A DNA stretch of 64,000 bases from Pseudomonadota bacterium (GCA_003247575.1 QJZC01000033.1:60550-124549); one strand, 5' to 3'; counted from the stretch's first letter, positions 8,632 to 20,318 are shown. Notes: generated by a model from the sequence alone, not told the origin. Numbers and translations are program-made.

Positions 8632-9486
8632 GTGCCTACACTCCGCGAGATTCGGAACCGCATCACCGGTGTCCGCAAGACGCAGAAGATCACCAAGGCC
8701 ATGAAGATGGTCTCCGCAGCGAAGTTCTCTCGCGCTCAGGGGGCCATCGAATCCGCTAGGCCTTACGCACGGAAGCTGCAGTCCGTACTGAGCGCGGTGG
8801 CGAGCGGCATGGACGAGGATGTCCATCCTCTTCTTACTACACGCGAAAGTGTACGAAGGGTGGATCTCGTACTGTTCACCAGTGATCGCGGGCTGTGCGG
8901 TGCGTACAACGCCAACATCGTGAAGTTCGCCGAACGCATGGTGGCGGAGCGCCGGCCGTCACTCGAGTCGGTCTCGATCATTGCTGTGGGCAAGAAGGGC
9001 TCCGAGCTCGTGCGCTCGCGCAAGATCGCGCCGGTAGAGCATGCATGGATCGGCCTGCCCGCTGCCACTCTCGAGTTTGCGGGCGAGATCGCCAACTTCC
9101 TCACCGAGCGCTACGTGAGCGGCGCGGCCGATGAAGTCTGCCTGGTTTTCAGTGAGTTCGTGTCCGCGCTCACGCAGCAGCCGTGCTCGCAGGTGCTCCT
9201 ACCAATGAGCCCAGAGAAGGTGGAGAATCCAACCATCTACTCTGTGGAGCCGAGTCCGGAGGAGTTGCTGCAAAGCCTGGTTCCGCGCGCGGTCGAATTC
9301 GGAATCTTTCGGGCCCTTCTCGAGAATCAGGCAGGGGAACATGGCGCGCGTATGACCGCCATGGAGAATGCAACCAACAACACGCAGGAACTGATTCGCT
9401 CGCTCACACTCGACGGTAACAAGGCTCGTCAGGCCGCGATTACCGCCGAGCTCGTCGAGATCGTCAGCGGTGCCGAAGCACTCTGA
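8632..9486 (+). CDS. atpG: ATP synthase F1 subunit gamma
   Basis: The gamma subunit is the central rotor shaft. The protein of 284 residues has the N-terminal helix signature LREIRNRITGVRKTQKIT KAMKMVSAAK and the C-terminal helix RMTAMENATNN. The start is GTG 8632, 18 bases after the alpha stop. The gene is followed by a 200-base gap before atpD, wider than any other gap in the cluster. Confidence 0.97.
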   Translation: MPTLREIRNRITGVRKTQKITKAMKMVSAAKFSRAQGAIESARPYARKLQSVLSAVASGMDEDVHPLLTTRESVRRVDLVLFTSDRGLCGAYNANIVKFAERMVAERRPSLESVSIIAVGKKGSELVRSRKIAPVEHAWIGLPAATLEFAGEIANFLTERYVSGAADEVCLVFSEFVSALTQQPCSQVLLPMSPEKVENPTIYSVEPSPEELLQSLVPRAVEFGIFRALLENQAGEHGARMTAMENATNNTQELIRSLTLDGNKARQAAITAELVEIVSGAEAL

Positions 9487-11099
<1,613 letters not shown>

Positions 11100-11354
11100 A
11101 TGCCGCTCAGCTTGTCGATCGTGACCCCCGAGCGTCCGTTGCTGGAGATCGAGGTCGATTCTGTCGTCCTTCCAGGTGCCGAGGGTGAGTTCGGTGTGCT
11201 GCCGGAGCACGAAGCCTTTCTCGCACCCCTGCAAGAGGGCGTCCTCGTCCTCCAGGCCGGCGGCACCTCGAGACGGGTCGAGCTCACGGGCGGATTTGCC
11301 GAGGTAACGCAGACGCGTGTCACGGTGCTCGCGGACGGAGCGCGGATCACCTAA
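11100..11354 (+). CDS. atpC: ATP synthase F1 subunit epsilon, short form
   Basis: The epsilon subunit joins the rotor to F1 and in many bacteria inhibits hydrolysis through its C-terminal helices. This one has only 84 residues. The N-terminal beta-sandwich is complete (PERPLLEIEVDSVVLPGAEG, GVLPEHEAFLAPL), but the C-terminal helical domain of the usual 130-140-residue protein is absent. The stop is followed directly by an inverted repeat and no frame continues the missing domain. The inhibitory function is therefore probably lacking, as for other short epsilon subunits. Confidence 0.93.
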   Translation: MPLSLSIVTPERPLLEIEVDSVVLPGAEGEFGVLPEHEAFLAPLQEGVLVLQAGGTSRRVELTGGFAEVTQTRVTVLADGARIT

Positions 11355-11375
11355 ACCGTCAGGGTTGACTGTTTA
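11352..11375. promoter_or_regulatory. inverted repeat over a -35-like box before the thiolase gene
   Basis: TAAACCGTCA and TGACTGTTTA flank GGGT, pairing at nine of ten positions. The repeat starts at the atpC stop codon. It contains TTGACT (11365-11370), which with TACGCT at 11388-11393 and a 17-base spacer makes a weak promoter candidate for the thiolase gene. Size and symmetry suit a TetR-family operator, and a TetR gene follows the thiolase. A transcript-end hairpin for the atp cluster is the alternative. Confidence 0.4.
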
Positions 11376-11511
11376 GCCGCCGCACCGTACGCTGCCCAGG
11401 TCCGCGTCGTACGCGGGCTACGCTGCGCAGCTCACAAGTAGCCCCGCGCAGGTGACCTCGAACAGCCGTGCGCGCGGCTGTGTGCGGCTGCGCGCGTCCC
11501 GGAGGGAAGCA

Positions 11512-12705
11512 GTGGCACGCAGAGTCTTCGTCGTCGGTGTGGGCATGACCAAGTTCGAGAAGCCGCAGGCTCGAGATTGGGACTACCCCGACATGGCCCG
11601 GGAAGCGGGTACGCGTGCCCTCGAGGACGCCGGCATCGCCTACGACTTGGTAGAGCAAGCAGCAGTCGGGTACTGCTACGGAGACTCTACCTGCGGGGAG
11701 CGAGCCGTATACCAGCTCGGGCTGACCGGAATCCCGATCTACAACGTAAACAACAACTGCTCTACAGGCTCTACGGCTCTCTTCCTTGCGAAGCAGCTGG
11801 TCGCCGGCGACATCGCCGACTGCGTCCTGGCGCTGGGCTTCGAGAAGATGGAGAAGGGATCGCTCGGTGCGAAGTACACGGATCGAACGAACCCAATGGA
11901 TCGCCACTTCGGCTGTATGTCGGAGTGGCGCGGTGTCGCCAAGGCACCCGGTGCGCCGCAGATCTTCGGAAACGCAGGCCGCGAGTACATGGAGCGTTAT
12001 GGAGCCAAGGCGGAGCACTTCGCCCGGATCGGCTACAAGAACCACAAGCACTCGGTGAACAATCCGTATTCGCAGTTCCAGACCGAGTATTCGCTGCAAG
12101 AGATTCTCGATGCGCCGATGGTCTTCGAGCCGCTGACCAAGCTTCAGTGCTGTCCTACCTCCGACGGATCGGGCGCAGCGATTCTCGCGAGCGAGCGATT
12201 TGTTCGCGAGCATGGGCTCGAGGCTCGGGCGGTCGAGATTCTCGGAATGTCGATGAAGACCGACTTTCCAAGCAGCTTCGACGAGCGGAGTAGTATCAAA
12301 CTGGTCGGCTACGACATGAGCCGGGCTGCGTCACAGGACGTGTACCAGCAATCGGGGAAGGGACCGGAAGACGTCGATGTCGTGGAGCTCCACGACTGCT
12401 TCAGCGCGAACGAGATGGTGACCTATGAGGCCCTGGGGCTCGCGGAGCCAGGCCAGGCTTACAAGCTGGTCGCCGATGATGCCTTCACATATGGAGGCAA
12501 GGTTGTGGTGAATCCGTCAGGTGGACTGATCTCGAAGGGGCACCCCCTCGGGGCTACCGGACTGGCGCAGTGCGCAGAGCTCAACTGGCAGCTACGAGGA
12601 GAGGCCAACGCGCGTCAAGTCGAGGGTGCCGCACTGGCGTTGCAGCACAATCTGGGACTGGGTGGAGCGGCGGTCGTCACGCTCTACCAGAAGGCGCAGC
12701 TCTAG
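11512..12705 (+). CDS. SCP-x-type thiolase (acetyl-CoA acetyltransferase family)
   Basis: This is a thiolase of the sterol-carrier-protein-x subgroup, which acts on acyl-CoA chains such as branched or sterol side-chain intermediates. The 397-residue protein has the nucleophilic cysteine in NNNCSTGS (Cys83), HDCFSANE near 295, and the C-terminal GHPLGATG loop. GTG 11512 is chosen because GGAGGGA precedes it and homology begins at [11 protein letters not shown]; the frame remains open 60 bases further upstream without homology. The TetR gene 54 bases downstream is a likely regulator. The substrate cannot be read from sequence. Confidence 0.9.
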   Translation: MARRVFVVGVGMTKFEKPQARDWDYPDMAREAGTRALEDAGIAYDLVEQAAVGYCYGDSTCGERAVYQLGLTGIPIYNVNNNCSTGSTALFLAKQLVAGDIADCVLALGFEKMEKGSLGAKYTDRTNPMDRHFGCMSEWRGVAKAPGAPQIFGNAGREYMERYGAKAEHFARIGYKNHKHSVNNPYSQFQTEYSLQEILDAPMVFEPLTKLQCCPTSDGSGAAILASERFVREHGLEARAVEILGMSMKTDFPSSFDERSSIKLVGYDMSRAASQDVYQQSGKGPEDVDVVELHDCFSANEMVTYEALGLAEPGQAYKLVADDAFTYGGKVVVNPSGGLISKGHPLGATGLAQCAELNWQLRGEANARQVEGAALALQHNLGLGGAAVVTLYQKAQL

Positions 12706-12759
12706 GCGAGACCTCCGCGCTGCTAGACGTCGGGTGGCTCGTGGGGGATAGTCTCGCCC

Positions 12760-13443
12760 GTGCGCAGAACCCAGGAACAGCGACGCAACGAGACCCGGGC
12801 GGCGATCCTCGACGCCACCATCGCGTGTCTGCTCGAGCAGGGCTACTCGCGCATGAGCACCAATGAGGTCTGCGAGCGTGCGGGCTACTCGCGAGGCGCG
12901 CTGCTCCACTATTTTCCGACCAAGCACGCGCTGGTCATCGATGCGATCGAGTATCTCGTGCTGCGCATGGGCGAACAGAATCTGTCACATGCGAAGGCGA
13001 TGGGATCGTCGTCGAGTCCCCTGGAGAGCATGTTCGATGTGATCTGGGCGAACTTCGAGCAACCACTCTTCCATGCGGCCCTGGAGCTCTGGATTGCCGC
13101 GCGTACGGATCCGGAGCTCTACGAAAGCCTCGCGCGAGCAGAGCGCAGCCGCGGGAGCGGAATCCGCGAGCTGTACGCCTCGCTTGCCGGGGCAGACTCC
13201 CGGCATCCTGGCTTCGTCGACGTGCTGCAGCTGACTCTCCACCTGATGCGCGGAATGGCGCTTCAGCGAATTCTCCGCCCGGATGATGCACACCGTCGTA
13301 AGCTTTATGCCGTCTGGCGGCAGATCGTCGCGCATCACCTATCCCAACCGGTCGCATCAGGCGGTGCGCAATCGCAGCCGACTACGGGCGGGCACTCCCA
13401 GGCGAGTCCGATCTCGGAAGATCCGGAGGGCTCGGCACCCTAG
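12760..13443 (+). CDS. TetR/AcrR family transcriptional regulator
   Basis: The 227-residue protein has the TetR N-terminal helix-turn-helix: AAILDATIACLLEQGY, then STNEVCERAGYSRGALLHYFPTK at about 34-56. The rest is a helical ligand-binding domain with a low-complexity tail. GTG 12760 is the only plausible start near the domain. It lies 54 bases after the thiolase on the same strand, so it probably controls that gene in response to an acyl-CoA-like ligand. The palindrome at 11352-11375 is the best candidate operator. The ligand is unknown. Confidence 0.9.
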   Translation: MRRTQEQRRNETRAAILDATIACLLEQGYSRMSTNEVCERAGYSRGALLHYFPTKHALVIDAIEYLVLRMGEQNLSHAKAMGSSSSPLESMFDVIWANFEQPLFHAALELWIAARTDPELYESLARAERSRGSGIRELYASLAGADSRHPGFVDVLQLTLHLMRGMALQRILRPDDAHRRKLYAVWRQIVAHHLSQPVASGGAQSQPTTGGHSQASPISEDPEGSAP

Positions 13444-13461
13444 TAGTGTAGCTGAGGACTC

Positions 13462-14037
13462 CTAGCCATTACGGTGCGCTTCCGGGGCACTCGTTCGGAG
13501 CCAAGCTCGCGCCTTTCGAAGCGCTCGCTGCAATCCGGGATCGAGGTCCAGCGCTGCCAGCTCGGACCAGCCGAACCAGCGCACTGCGTGCGCTTCTGCC
13601 TCGGCGGTTCGAGGCTCTGCGTCGATCGGAGTCAGGACTAGGTAGCGCAGATCGAGATGCAGGTGCGCCGGCTCGGTGCCGCGAGCGGGAATCTCGTGTA
13701 CGTCGATGTCCAAGGGGCGAGGTGCCGTGGGGTGCAGGGTCAGTCCCACGATGCCTGTTTCCTCGCAAGCTTCCCGCAGGGCGATCCCCGTACCCTCCAT
13801 CTCCCCAGGTTCACCGTGCCCGCCAGGCTGCAGCCAGAGACCGAGCTTGCGATGGTGCAGGAGCACTACACGCTCCCCGCTCGGGTGCAGCACGAGCGCA
13901 CTGCCAGTCAAGTGCCCCTCTACGAGGCGCCGATCAAAGGGGTTGGGGTAGCGCGAGATGAAATCGCGAATCACCACCAGATCGCGAGCCTCGCTCTCAT
14001 CAGCCGTTGTATGGTCGTTCAGATTCAGCTTCTGCAT
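13462..14037 (-). CDS. Nudix hydrolase
   Basis: Nudix enzymes hydrolyse nucleoside diphosphates linked to another group. In this 191-residue protein the Nudix box runs from Gly73 to Gly95 (PGGHGEPGE, then ALREACEETG). Eight residues, rather than the canonical seven, separate Glu79 from Arg88, and the REAxEE metal-binding core is intact. The gene converges on the TetR gene with 18 bases between them and is divergent from the barrel protein gene. The substrate is unknown. Confidence 0.88.
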   Translation of the reverse strand: MQKLNLNDHTTADESEARDLVVIRDFISRYPNPFDRRLVEGHLTGSALVLHPSGERVVLLHHRKLGLWLQPGGHGEPGEMEGTGIALREACEETGIVGLTLHPTAPRPLDIDVHEIPARGTEPAHLHLDLRYLVLTPIDAEPRTAEAEAHAVRWFGWSELAALDLDPGLQRALRKARAWLRTSAPEAHRNG

Positions 14038-14346
14038 TCCAGGCGAATACTACTCTCGCCAGAGCTGAGACTGGGTTTCCTTGCCAGTTCGCGGCTTCGA
14101 TCGGTCCGAGGTGATCTTGGTCTGATCACCGCGTGATCTCGATCTGGGCAGCCGTGCCGCCACGCTGTTGCCCATCCGGTCAATCCTCGCGCCAAACACC
14201 CGATTCGGCGCCGATCCCCTCTCGAAAGGCCGCCTCCGCTTGGCACGGATCATGAATCAGCTGCGTGAATCGAAAGATCCGAGGCATCGCCGCGACCCGC
14301 TGGTCGGCTTCGCGGCGTTGCCCTCGTGCAATGAGGAACGCGCTGT
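14038..14346. other. divergent intergenic region, Nudix / outer membrane barrel
   Basis: This 309-base region must hold the promoters of both divergent genes. The clearest element is a perfect 7-bp inverted repeat, GGTGATC and GATCACC with a seven-base spacer, at 14110-14130, followed by a third partial copy, GTGATC, at 14133. These may be a regulator site. I see no gene and no clear -35/-10 pair. Confidence 0.35.
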
Positions 14347-15630
14347 ATGAAGCCAGCATCGCTCTACCTATCCGCACTACTCCTTTCCGCAGGAGCTCCG
14401 GTCGTCGCTGTCGCGGACGGCCCGCCAGATGCCGTCCCCACGGCAAATTCCAACTCCGATGCCGCGACCCCGTCGGTGGATGCGGGCGACGGCCTCTGGA
14501 GCCGGATCAAACCGACCGCGGACATCCGTGCGCGCGCGTCCTTCGCCGATCAAGACGGGAAGGACGAGTCGCTGGCGTGGACCCTCCGAGGCAGACTGGG
14601 ACTTCTGGCCACAGTTACTGAGTCAGTAACAGCCTTCGGCGAGTTGGAATATACGCGGACCATGAACCGCCAGGGATACCAGGCGGCCAGTGTGCACGGT
14701 CTGGGCCAGAACAAGGTCGTGATCGCCGACCCCGAGAGCTTCGAGCTCAATCAGCTCTGGCTGGCCTACGGAGCCAATGACCTTCAGCTGAAGGCCGGAA
14801 TCCAGCGGATCATCTTCGAGAACTCGCGCTTCGTCGGGAACGTGGGCTGGCGCCAGAACGAACAGACCTTCGATGGAGTCACCCTCGAATACACTGGAAT
14901 CGAGAATCTCGCGTTCAAGTACGGCTATGTCTATAACGTGAACAGAATCTTCGGCTCCGAGACGCAGACCTTGAACGGCCAGAAAGACTTCGACTCGAGC
15001 TCGCACTTCGCCACCTTGGCGTACAGTTTCGCACCCGCCGCGAAGCTGACCGGCTACGGGTACTTCCTCGATCTCGAGAACGCCGCAGGCTCCAACGACA
15101 GCAACAACACCATCGGAGCGAGCCTGACTGGGGCGTTCCCAGTCGGGTCGTCCAAGTTCTCCTATCGTTTGGAGTATGCAAGTCAGACCGATGCGGCAGA
15201 TAGCTCGCTCGACTATCGCGCGAGCTACCTGCATGCGAGCGCGGGAGCCTCCTTTGCCCCGATCGATATCACCATTGGCTACGAAGTGCTCGGTGCAGGA
15301 GACGGTGTCGGCTTCAACACCCCACTCGCGACGCTCCACAAGTTCAACGGGTTCGCAGACACTTTCCTCAATACGCCCAACATCGGCCTGCGCGACTTCT
15401 ATGTCGAGATCGGTGGAAAGCTTCCGCTCGGCTTCAAGGGGACGCTGACCTACCATGACTTTACTGCGGAGGACGACTCGACCGACCTCGGCTACGAGTT
15501 CGACATCGTGCTGGTTCGACCCGTCTACGAGAACACTACCGCCCTCGCAAAGGCTGCGTTCTACAACGCAGAAGAAGGGAATTTCGTCGATACGCAGCGG
15601 CTGACCTTCCAGATAGAGTACAAGTACTGA
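14347..15630 (+). CDS. alginate-export-type outer membrane beta-barrel protein
   Basis: This is a predicted outer membrane porin of the alginate_exp family. The 427-residue precursor has a signal peptide at about 1-23, a linker, then alternating beta-strands ending in an aromatic residue (EYKY) as expected for Bam insertion. I recognise family landmarks: NVGWRQNEQTFDGV, YNVNRIFG, and TPLATLHKFNGFADTFLNTP. Many members outside Pseudomonas are not linked to alginate genes, and none are seen here, so the solute is unknown. It is a single-gene unit followed by a strong hairpin. Confidence 0.85.
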   Translation: MKPASLYLSALLLSAGAPVVAVADGPPDAVPTANSNSDAATPSVDAGDGLWSRIKPTADIRARASFADQDGKDESLAWTLRGRLGLLATVTESVTAFGELEYTRTMNRQGYQAASVHGLGQNKVVIADPESFELNQLWLAYGANDLQLKAGIQRIIFENSRFVGNVGWRQNEQTFDGVTLEYTGIENLAFKYGYVYNVNRIFGSETQTLNGQKDFDSSSHFATLAYSFAPAAKLTGYGYFLDLENAAGSNDSNNTIGASLTGAFPVGSSKFSYRLEYASQTDAADSSLDYRASYLHASAGASFAPIDITIGYEVLGAGDGVGFNTPLATLHKFNGFADTFLNTPNIGLRDFYVEIGGKLPLGFKGTLTYHDFTAEDDSTDLGYEFDIVLVRPVYENTTALAKAAFYNAEEGNFVDTQRLTFQIEYKY

Positions 15631-15642
15631 GTGAGCCTTCCG

Positions 15643-15676
15643 CCCCTCGGCTCCCCGGGGCTTTGCAGCCGAGGGG
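15643..15676. terminator. bidirectional hairpin between convergent genes
   Basis: A perfect 10-bp stem, CCCCTCGGCT with AGCCGAGGGG, encloses a 14-base loop. It starts 13 bases after the barrel gene stop and lies just beyond the end of the convergent iorB-like gene, so it can serve both. No T tract follows on either strand. Confidence 0.6.
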
Positions 15677-15698
15677 TGGACTCTCCCGGACTCCGAGC

Positions 15699-17930
15699 TC
15701 AGCTAGGTAGAACGAGCGGCAGGCTGCGCAGTCGCTTTCCCGTTGCAACAAACACTGCATTCGCGACCGCGGGCGCGATCGGCGGTGTGGCGATCTCGCC
15801 AACTCCCGACGGAGGTGAGTCGCTCGCAATCAGCTCAGTGACGACATCGGGCATGTCAGCCATGCGCAAGATCGGATATGCATCGAAGTTCGACGGTGTG
15901 ACGGCGCCGTCCTCCACCTCGACCACCCCACCGTTGATGGTACTCGATAGCCCAAAGGCCAAGGCGCTCTCGACTTGGGCCTGGACACTGTCGGGATTGA
16001 TCACCAGTCCACAGTCGACGGCGACGAAAACCCGCTCGACCCGAATGCTCGGCTCTTCCGTCACTCGAACCTCGGCAACCATGGCGACTACACTGCCAAA
16101 GGAAGCGTGCACCGCGATCCCACGGTGGACTCCATCGGCAGCGGGCGACTGCCAGTTCGCGAGCTCAGCGACGCGGTCGAGTACACGCAGGTGCCTGGGG
16201 GCGTCAGCTAGATATTGACGCCGAAACATGTATGGATCACGGCCCGCCGCGTGGGCCAGCTCGTCGACGAAGCTCTCGACCACGAAAGCGTTGTGCGAGT
16301 GACCCACGGAACGCCAGAAGCCCACCGGGACGAAGGACTCTTCGTCACGCGCATACTCGATCCGAACGTTGTCGATCTGGTACGGGATCTCCTCGGCACC
16401 CTCGACGATGGGCGACTCGGTACTCCTGCGCGCGACGAATCCCGACGCGCCACTGGCAGCACGCTTGATCCAGCGCGGAACGCGATTCGGCAGCAGGGCG
16501 CTCACCAGCATCGGCATCACCCTCTCCATGACCGACGGACCTGCGATACGGTGGAGCCAGGCTCGTGGTACGCCTGACTCGTCGAGTCCCGCGCGCAGGA
16601 AGTGACGCGTCGCCGGGCGATAGAAGCCGTGCTGGAGGTCATCCTCTCGTGACCAGATCACCTGCACCGGAGCCTCGACTGCTCGCGACACTTCGACCGC
16701 CTCGATGACGAAGTCGATCTCGCTCCGGCGCCCGAATCCTCCCCCCATATAGGTTGGATATACGCTGACCTGCTCGTAGTCGAGGCCGGTGATGGCTACG
16801 GCTACGTCTCGGGCAGCGCCTGGAGACTGCGTCGGCGCCCACACGCGACAGCGTTCTGGTGTAACGTGCGCGCTCGCATTCATGGGTTCCATCGGGGCGT
16901 GAGCCAGGTAGGGGAGAGAGTACGTCGCCTCGAGCACGCCGGATGACTGGTCCAGTGCGGTGTAGGTGTCGCCTTCGCTGCGCACCTCGTCTGCGGGCGT
17001 CGCGATCAGGTCGGCGTAGCGAGCCTGGATCTCTGCACTCCCCTTCCCGGCGTTCGGGCCGCTCTCCCACTCGATGTCGAGCTCCGCCCGCGCGCGCAGA
17101 GCCGTCCAGTAGCTGTCGGCCACGACTGCCACCCCATTCGAGATCGCAACCACACGCTTGACGCCAGGCACGCGCTCGGCGCGGCTGGCATCGAAGCTTC
17201 GGACCTCTGCGCCGAAGCGCGGCGGGCGCGCGATGCATGCGACCGCGGCATCCTCGGGTGCCGAGTCGATGCCGAACCTCGCGCTGCCGTCGACCTTGGC
17301 GGGAATGTCTATGCGGCGAACGGACTTGCCGAGCAGGCGAAATTCCCCCGCAGGCCTGAGCTCTAGCTCTGCTGGGTCGGGCAGTGGGAGCCTGGATGCC
17401 TCCTCGGCCAGCTCGAGGTAGGATGCGCGGCGTTTGCCTGCATCCCAGCAGACATACCCGCGCTCTACACGGCATTCGCTTGGGTCGACTCCGAAGCGCT
17501 CGGCGCCGGCCCGGCGCAGGAGCTCGCGCGCGCCTGCGCCCGCGTAGCGCAGCGGAAGAAATCTCGAGCGCATCGACGAGCTCCCGCCCGTCAGCTGTAC
17601 GCCCCATTCGGGATGGTCGAAAGCGCGTTCTGCGGGTGCGAGCTCGACCTCGATCTGCTCCAGGTCTACGTCGAGCTCCTCCGCGACCAACATCGTGAGC
17701 CCGGTCGCGATGCCCTGGCCCATCTCGGCGTGGGGAATCCTGACCTTGATGCCCTGACTGGAGATGCGCAGGCACGCATCCGCCTCCCACTCGCCGCTTT
17801 CGGGAGGGTCGGACCCCAAGCCGGCGCATCCGCCGAGCTGCGTGCTGATCATCAGCGCCCCGCCGGCGCCGGCCGTGCCCAGCAGGAATCGACGTCGGCT
17901 CGGATCTCGCGGACCGGGTGCGGCCTTCAC
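15699..17930 (-). CDS. molybdenum hydroxylase large subunit, IorB type
   Basis: This is a xanthine dehydrogenase-family molybdopterin-binding subunit, closest in layout to isoquinoline 1-oxidoreductase beta. The 743-residue protein begins with a twin-arginine-like leader ([17 protein letters not shown]), so it is likely exported folded. The cofactor-binding motif MGGGFGRR is central, and the catalytic Glu is in [18 protein letters not shown] near the C-terminus. GTG 17930 overlaps the iorA stop by four bases. The frame is open 300 bases further upstream, but that part lies within iorA and has no homology. The substrate is unknown. Confidence 0.9.
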   Translation of the reverse strand: MKAAPGPRDPSRRRFLLGTAGAGGALMISTQLGGCAGLGSDPPESGEWEADACLRISSQGIKVRIPHAEMGQGIATGLTMLVAEELDVDLEQIEVELAPAERAFDHPEWGVQLTGGSSSMRSRFLPLRYAGAGARELLRRAGAERFGVDPSECRVERGYVCWDAGKRRASYLELAEEASRLPLPDPAELELRPAGEFRLLGKSVRRIDIPAKVDGSARFGIDSAPEDAAVACIARPPRFGAEVRSFDASRAERVPGVKRVVAISNGVAVVADSYWTALRARAELDIEWESGPNAGKGSAEIQARYADLIATPADEVRSEGDTYTALDQSSGVLEATYSLPYLAHAPMEPMNASAHVTPERCRVWAPTQSPGAARDVAVAITGLDYEQVSVYPTYMGGGFGRRSEIDFVIEAVEVSRAVEAPVQVIWSREDDLQHGFYRPATRHFLRAGLDESGVPRAWLHRIAGPSVMERVMPMLVSALLPNRVPRWIKRAASGASGFVARRSTESPIVEGAEEIPYQIDNVRIEYARDEESFVPVGFWRSVGHSHNAFVVESFVDELAHAAGRDPYMFRRQYLADAPRHLRVLDRVAELANWQSPAADGVHRGIAVHASFGSVVAMVAEVRVTEEPSIRVERVFVAVDCGLVINPDSVQAQVESALAFGLSSTINGGVVEVEDGAVTPSNFDAYPILRMADMPDVVTELIASDSPPSGVGEIATPPIAPAVANAVFVATGKRLRSLPLVLPS

Positions 17931-18400
17931 GATCCGGTTCCCGCCATCTCCGCGGCAGCGCGAGAGATCGCACGGCGAATCCGCAGGTAGGTTCCGCAGC
18001 GGCAGAGGTTTCCCTGCATGAACTCGATGACCTGACGATCGCTCGGAGTCGGATTCTCGGCCAGCAGGGCGGCGGCGGACATCAGCTGTCCCGACTGGCA
18101 GTACCCGCACTGTGGCACCTGCTCCTCGACGAACGCGCGCTGGAGTGGGTGCAAAGTCCCGTCCTCGTTCCGCAGGCCCTCGATCGTCTTGACGTCGCGT
18201 CCCTCGATCGACGCAATCGGAAGTACGCACGAGCGCACGGCCCTACCGTCCACGTGTACCGTGCAGGCACCGCAGAGACTTCGCCCGCAGCCGAACTTGG
18301 TTCCCTGCATGCGCAGGTTCTCGCGCAGAACCCAGAGCAGCGGCTTGTCTCCGGGCGCATCGACGGACACCTCGCGTCCGTTCAGTCGAAACTGGACCAT
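17927..18400 (-). CDS. (2Fe-2S) small subunit of molybdenum hydroxylase, IorA type
   Basis: This subunit passes electrons from the molybdenum centre through two 2Fe-2S clusters. In 157 residues, the plant-type ferredoxin motif [15 protein letters not shown] is near 42-56 with a fourth Cys in VRSCVLP. The second cluster uses CGYCQSGQ near 98 and [13 protein letters not shown] near 132. ATG 18400 is placed where homology begins ([11 protein letters not shown]). Translation is coupled to iorB by a GTGA overlap. No c-type cytochrome subunit or cofactor-maturation gene is adjacent. Confidence 0.93.
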   Translation of the reverse strand: MVQFRLNGREVSVDAPGDKPLLWVLRENLRMQGTKFGCGRSLCGACTVHVDGRAVRSCVLPIASIEGRDVKTIEGLRNEDGTLHPLQRAFVEEQVPQCGYCQSGQLMSAAALLAENPTPSDRQVIEFMQGNLCRCGTYLRIRRAISRAAAEMAGTGS

Positions 18401-18409
18401 CGTGCGACT

Positions 18410-18433
18410 CCTCGTGCGGGATTTCCCACGAGG
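18410..18433. other. hairpin in the 5' region of the iorA-like gene
   Basis: CCTCGTG and CACGAGG form a perfect 7-bp inverted repeat with a ten-base spacer. It lies 10 bases upstream of the iorA-like ATG on the minus strand, so it may be an operator or an mRNA leader structure. It is too far from the DUF3014 stop, with too little U tract, to call a terminator. Confidence 0.3.
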
Positions 18434-18506
18434 GTACCCGGCCGCCCCTCTGGGCTCCACCGGTGCAGGAGGGAAGGGGGCAGACGCAGGCGGATCGCGC
18501 GCCCGG

Positions 18507-19388
18507 TCAGCGCTCCTGTAGGAGCACCAGCAGCTCTCGCAGGCGCTGCTGCACACGCGCGACGTTTCGTGGGCCCATTCGAAGTAGCTGACGCTGCGAG
18601 GGCAGCAGCTCCTCGAGCGCCGGATCCTCGAACGCGTACGTCGTCGCGCGAGGAATCAGTGCCGGTGCCGTCTCGAGCACCGGCACCCGAAGGAGCACAT
18701 CGATGGCGAGTTCGATCTGCTCGTCGAAGTCCTCATCGGGATATCCGAGCTCCGCATAGGCTGCGTCGAACAGTGACTCGAAGCGCGCATAGCTGCCCAG
18801 CAGCTGGTCCATGTCGAGCGCGAGAAAGGCGTCGACCAGAAGGTCGTAGCGAGCGTAGCTCTTCGGATCGATACGTGCGTCGAGCATGGTGCCCTCGATC
18901 TCGAAGGCACGCGACGGGGCTAGATAGTCGAAGCGCTTCGCCGGAGTGATTCCCTCGGCGATCTGTAAGGTCGCGACCACGAGGGTGCGAATCAGATCCT
19001 TGCGCGCCATGAAGCGTCCTACGAGAGGATGGATCGCGTCGGAGCCGACGGCAGCGCGCCAAGCGAGGTCGCTCGCATCCAGGCTCGGCAGCTCGGGCTC
19101 GGGCGCTACCTCGGAAAGCTGAGGCTGCTCGAAGGACACATCGGTCGAGGATGGATTCGAAGTAGCGAACGTCTTCGTGATCGACCCCGGAGTCGAGCCG
19201 GTGCCCACAGCTGGGGGAAATTCCTCAGACTCCGCGTTCAAAGCATCCTGGCGCCAGGCGAGCGACTGGGATCCCCTCAGGTACCAATAGCTCACGCCGG
19301 CAAAGCCTAGGGCTAGAGCCGCGAGAGTCAGGAAGACCGAGAGAACTTGGGACCCGTTGCGCCGGCGGCGTAGAGATGTCTCGCTCAC
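18507..19388 (-). CDS. DUF3014 domain membrane-anchored protein
   Basis: The function is unknown. The 293-residue protein has one membrane helix at about 13-33 ([23 protein letters not shown]), a Ser/Thr/Pro-rich linker to about residue 110, and then the DUF3014 domain to the end ([30 protein letters not shown]). This suggests a periplasmic domain tethered to the inner membrane. GTG 19388 is chosen because it directly precedes the charged N-terminus and helix; upstream sequence in frame is only Arg-rich. Confidence 0.8.
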   Translation of the reverse strand: MSETSLRRRRNGSQVLSVFLTLAALALGFAGVSYWYLRGSQSLAWRQDALNAESEEFPPAVGTGSTPGSITKTFATSNPSSTDVSFEQPQLSEVAPEPELPSLDASDLAWRAAVGSDAIHPLVGRFMARKDLIRTLVVATLQIAEGITPAKRFDYLAPSRAFEIEGTMLDARIDPKSYARYDLLVDAFLALDMDQLLGSYARFESLFDAAYAELGYPDEDFDEQIELAIDVLLRVPVLETAPALIPRATTYAFEDPALEELLPSQRQLLRMGPRNVARVQQRLRELLVLLQER

Positions 19389-19471
19389 GAAAGAGAGCCT
19401 ACCATCTCTCCCACGAACCGCTCTACGCTTCCCCTCGAGTGCGCGCGTTTTTGATGGGCTATTCCTGGGAG

Positions 19472-19546
19472 ATGCGCCTCGTCTGCCGCCAAGCTTCCGC
19501 TGAGCCACTTTCGCGCCCTTGGGCGATGCGTCTCCGCACGAGGCGC
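19472..19546. repeat. 9-bp inverted repeat between transaldolase and DUF3014 genes
   Basis: GCGCCTCGT (19472-19480) and ACGAGGCGC (19538-19546) are a perfect inverted pair with 57 bases between, including an internal CGCCC/GGGCG dyad. The spacer between the two minus-strand genes is 207 bases, with no gene in it. Its role is unknown; a transcript-end structure for transaldolase is possible. Confidence 0.3.
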
Positions 19547-19595
19547 GCGAGGTGGCCGATAGGCGGCGCTCGCAGGTCACGAGCGCCGCGGACGG

Positions 19596-20318
19596 TCAGA
19601 GAATCTTGTATCCCGCTGCCTGCGCGTCCTTGTAGAACATCTGGACCGTTTCGAGCGAGTACTCCGCCAGGTCCTTCCCGACCAGCTCGAGCTTCTTCAG
19701 CATATCGGGCGTAGCGGTCAGGATGTCACAGCCACAGAGGTCGGCCTGGAATACGTTGAGTAGCTCGCGGGGGCTTGCCCACAACAGCTCGGAACCCGGC
19801 TTCTGGTGAACGATCTCAGCGGCCTCGCTCATGATCGGGACCGGATCGATTCCAGTGTCCGCGATGCGTCCGGCGAACACCGACACGATGCTGGGCACGT
19901 TGGGCGTGAGCACGGCCGCCGTCGCGCGGATCTGCTCAGGAGTCAGGATCGCAGTGACATTGATCGGGAGTCCCTCCGCGGAGAGACGTTGGATCAGCGG
20001 CAAGGTGGACTCACCGCGCGTGTTCGTCACCGGGATCTTTACGTACGTCTGCCCGCCCCAGCTCGCGATGGCACGCGCCTCCTGCTCCATCTCGTGGAGC
20101 TCATCGGAGAAGACCTCGAACGAGATCCAGCAGTCTGGGATCTCGGCGATGGCGGCTCGCGCGAAGGCTTCGTAGTCAGTGATTCCACTCTTTCGCATCA
20201 AGGTTGGATTCGTGGTGAATCCTTGAACGAGTCTCTCGTGGTATGCGGCTCGCATCTTGTCGAGATCCGCGCCATCCATGAAGAGCTTGATGCGAAGCTC
20301 GCCGGTCGATTCGGTCAT
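19596..20318 (-). CDS. transaldolase family protein
   Basis: This is a class I aldolase-fold enzyme that transfers dihydroxyacetone units between sugar phosphates. The 240-residue protein has GFTTNPTL at 33-40 and the Schiff-base Lys94 in YVKIPVTNT. The LNVFQADLCGCDILTATPDMLKKL segment near 190-213 is characteristic. The short length matches the small TalC/MipB-like group, so fructose-6-phosphate aldolase activity cannot be excluded. ATG 20318 is where homology starts; the frame is open upstream without homology. Confidence 0.9.
   Translation of the reverse strand: MTESTGELRIKLFMDGADLDKMRAAYHERLVQGFTTNPTLMRKSGITDYEAFARAAIAEIPDCWISFEVFSDELHEMEQEARAIASWGGQTYVKIPVTNTRGESTLPLIQRLSAEGLPINVTAILTPEQIRATAAVLTPNVPSIVSVFAGRIADTGIDPVPIMSEAAEIVHQKPGSELLWASPRELLNVFQADLCGCDILTATPDMLKKLELVGKDLAEYSLETVQMFYKDAQAAGYKIL

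Noticed and set aside
17931..18230. N-terminal extension of the IorB-like protein
   Set aside because: It is out of frame within iorA and lacks homology; the GTGA overlap and the twin-arginine leader mark the true start.
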